DNA of 21,028 nt from Saccoglossus kowalevskii (lineage: Eukaryota > Hemichordata > Enteropneusta > Harrimaniidae). How positions within the stretch are numbered: the stretch's first letter is position 1; each line of letters begins with the position of its first letter. Positions 19,595 through 21,028 of this stretch are shown here, in pieces. The stretch is taken from assembly GCF_000003605.2 (NCBI RefSeq), contig NW_003140293.1, positions 1 to 21,028 on the forward strand. Direction: 5' to 3'. Below the pieces are notes generated by a model that saw only the letters and a list, made by a program, of their open reading frames with translations, did no database searches and was not told where the DNA came from. The position numbers were made by a program, and so were the translations under genes.

Positions 19595-19809
19595 CATTTC
19601 CCAAGATTTTCAAGATTTCCAGAGAAGTGATACAAATTCCTAAACACTTATATACTCAAGTCACTGAAAATTTATATGAAAGTTACCAACATATACACAT
19701 GGAGAATTATGCTTTTAATGTCACATGGTATGCTTTGAATTATTAATGAAAACAACAACACAACTGAAATGTGCGATATTAGAATTGTATATTAGTTCAG
19801 AGAACCTAA
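19494..19809 (+). promoter_or_regulatory. 3' splice acceptor and leader of gene 2
   Basis: The acceptor TTATTTTGTAG ends at 19514, with a pyrimidine-rich lead-in as at gene 1. A second possible acceptor, TTAGTTCAG, ends at 19800, directly before AGAACCT, where similarity to the gene 1 coding sequence resumes. The start region of gene 1 (1248-1375), including its ATG and first ~22 residues, is missing here and replaced by unrelated AT-rich DNA. Confidence 0.45.
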
Positions 19810-20994
19810 ATGTGTGAAGTCCATGGAAAACATACAAGATTGAAGCCATTCCAGTGCAAACAATGCGAGAAATGCTTCACTCAGTCTTGTGATCTAAAAC
19901 TTCACATGCGTACACATACAGGATTGAAGCCATTTCAGTGCAAACAATGCGAGAAGTGTTTTACTCAGTCGGGGAATCTGAAGACTCACATGCGTACACA
20001 TACAGGATTGAAGCCATTTCAGTGCAAACAATGCAACAAATGCTTCAGTCAGTCTGTTAGTCTAAAATATCACATGCTTACACATACAGGATTGAAGCCA
20101 TTTCAGTGCAAACAATGTGCGAAGCCTTATACTAGTTCAAGTTATCTAAAAGTGCACATGCGTGTACATACAGGGGTAAAGCCATTTCAGTGCAAACAAT
20201 GTGACAGATGCTTCAATCAGTCTTGTAATCTAAAACAGCACATGCTTACACATACGGGATTGAAGCCATTTCGGTGCAAAAAATGCAAGAAATGCTTCAC
20301 CCAGTCTGGTAGTCTAAAATATCACATGCTTACACATACTGGATTGAAGTCATTTCAGTGCAAACAATGCCAGAAGTGTTTTACTCTGTCGGGGAATCTG
20401 AAGAAGCACATGCGTACACATACAGGATTAAAGCCTTTCCAGTGCAAACAATGCAAGAAATGCTTCACTCAGTCTGGTAATCTAAAAACTCACATGCTTA
20501 CACATACAGGATTGAAGCCATTTCAGTGCAAACAATGCAAGAAATGCTTCACTCAGTCTGGTGGTTTAAAATATCACACACTTACCCATACAGGATTGAA
20601 GCCATTTCAGTGCAAACAATGCGTGAAATGCTTCAATCAGTCTGGTGGTCTAAAAAATCACATCCAGTGCAAAGAATGTGAGAAGAGTTTTGTTTATTCA
20701 AGCGATCTAGGAGAACAGATGCACACTCGTAATATCCAGTCCATAAAGAACGCTGATCAGCTGGAGAATGGATCATTGTTCATGTTAGATTTTTTGAAAA
20801 GTACTCAAGAGGATAACATGAGTGGCATTGAACAAGTGAGTCAGGGAACAGAGACATTCAGAATGTACTTTCTTTCTAAAAATGAGATAGCATTGAAAGG
20901 GAATGAGAAGTTGAGTTATAAAATCGATAAACTGGACCAAAATGTTGTAAGAAGTAAGGGCACAGAAACCTTCAGACATGTGGTATTTTTCTAA
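19810..20994 (+). CDS. C2H2 zinc-finger protein, gene 2 (394 residues, intact frame)
   Basis: Probable nuclear DNA-binding protein, paralogous to gene 1. The ATG at 19810 directly follows an in-frame TAA (19807-19809), so it is the only start for this exon; its context is weak (T at -3, T at +4). The first 13 residues (MCEVHGKHTRLKP) read the gene 1 leader in another frame, then fall into a finger linker, which points to an out-of-frame deletion of early fingers. Nine complete 28-residue C2H2 fingers follow, with helices QSCDLKL, QSGNLKT, QSVSLKY, SSSYLKV, QSCNLKQ, QSGSLKY, LSGNLKK, QSGNLKT and QSGGLKY. A tenth finger lost its second histidine and linker to a 27-bp deletion. The degenerate last module lacks both zinc histidines. 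The ~87-residue tail matches gene 1 at about 80% of residues. No KRAB, SCAN or BTB domain is seen. Expression is unproven, but the open frame argues for recent function. Confidence 0.88.
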   Translation: MCEVHGKHTRLKPFQCKQCEKCFTQSCDLKLHMRTHTGLKPFQCKQCEKCFTQSGNLKTHMRTHTGLKPFQCKQCNKCFSQSVSLKYHMLTHTGLKPFQCKQCAKPYTSSSYLKVHMRVHTGVKPFQCKQCDRCFNQSCNLKQHMLTHTGLKPFRCKKCKKCFTQSGSLKYHMLTHTGLKSFQCKQCQKCFTLSGNLKKHMRTHTGLKPFQCKQCKKCFTQSGNLKTHMLTHTGLKPFQCKQCKKCFTQSGGLKYHTLTHTGLKPFQCKQCVKCFNQSGGLKNHIQCKECEKSFVYSSDLGEQMHTRNIQSIKNADQLENGSLFMLDFLKSTQEDNMSGIEQVSQGTETFRMYFLSKNEIALKGNEKLSYKIDKLDQNVVRSKGTETFRHVVFF

Positions 20995-21028
20995 TTCGTC
21001 ATATATGCAAAAGCGTGATGACGTTTAG

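Overview
This is a nuclear DNA window from an animal, most likely an AT-rich invertebrate genome. That reading rests on tandem C2H2 zinc-finger arrays, pyrimidine-rich 3' splice sites, a decayed eukaryotic-type tyrosine recombinase, inverted-repeat transposons, a diverged satellite and microsatellites. No bacterial signals are present. The exact taxon cannot be read from the sequence; a marine or freshwater invertebrate is an inference.

Layout. Positions 1-1247 are the 5' flank of a first zinc-finger gene: an old duplicated block, a short satellite stretch, and a 5'UTR exon behind a clear splice acceptor. Positions 1308-3341 are zinc-finger gene 1, about 20 finger modules, broken by three single-base insertions clustered in one finger triplet. 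Positions 3342-15440 hold no convincing gene. They contain a CpG-rich inverted repeat (3968-4017), a ~970 bp terminal-inverted-repeat element (4771-5737), a 96-bp tandem array with AGCTCAG-rich flanks (about 9168-10075), an AATG/AATA microsatellite, a second inverted-repeat pair (13706-14507) and scattered palindromes. Positions 15440-19594 repeat the 5' flank in expanded form: satellite, a decayed tyrosine recombinase (16005-16552), the old duplicated block, about nine more satellite units, and a ~700 bp insertion carrying a hammerhead-ribozyme-like core. Positions 19810-20994 are zinc-finger gene 2, an intact frame with nine good fingers and the same C-terminal tail as gene 1.

How it fits together. 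The window is a tandem duplication of one zinc-finger gene plus its satellite-bearing upstream region. Over 603 bp the upstream blocks are collinear with no net length change and about 96% identical by my hand count, whereas the coding tail is about 90% identical, with mostly amino-acid-changing differences. Matched fingers differ mainly at predicted DNA-contact residues. The clearest structural oddity is a 33-bp segment at 926-958 that sits exactly inverted relative to its counterpart at 19273-19305. The picture is of a young, fast-changing zinc-finger cluster embedded in satellite and transposon debris.
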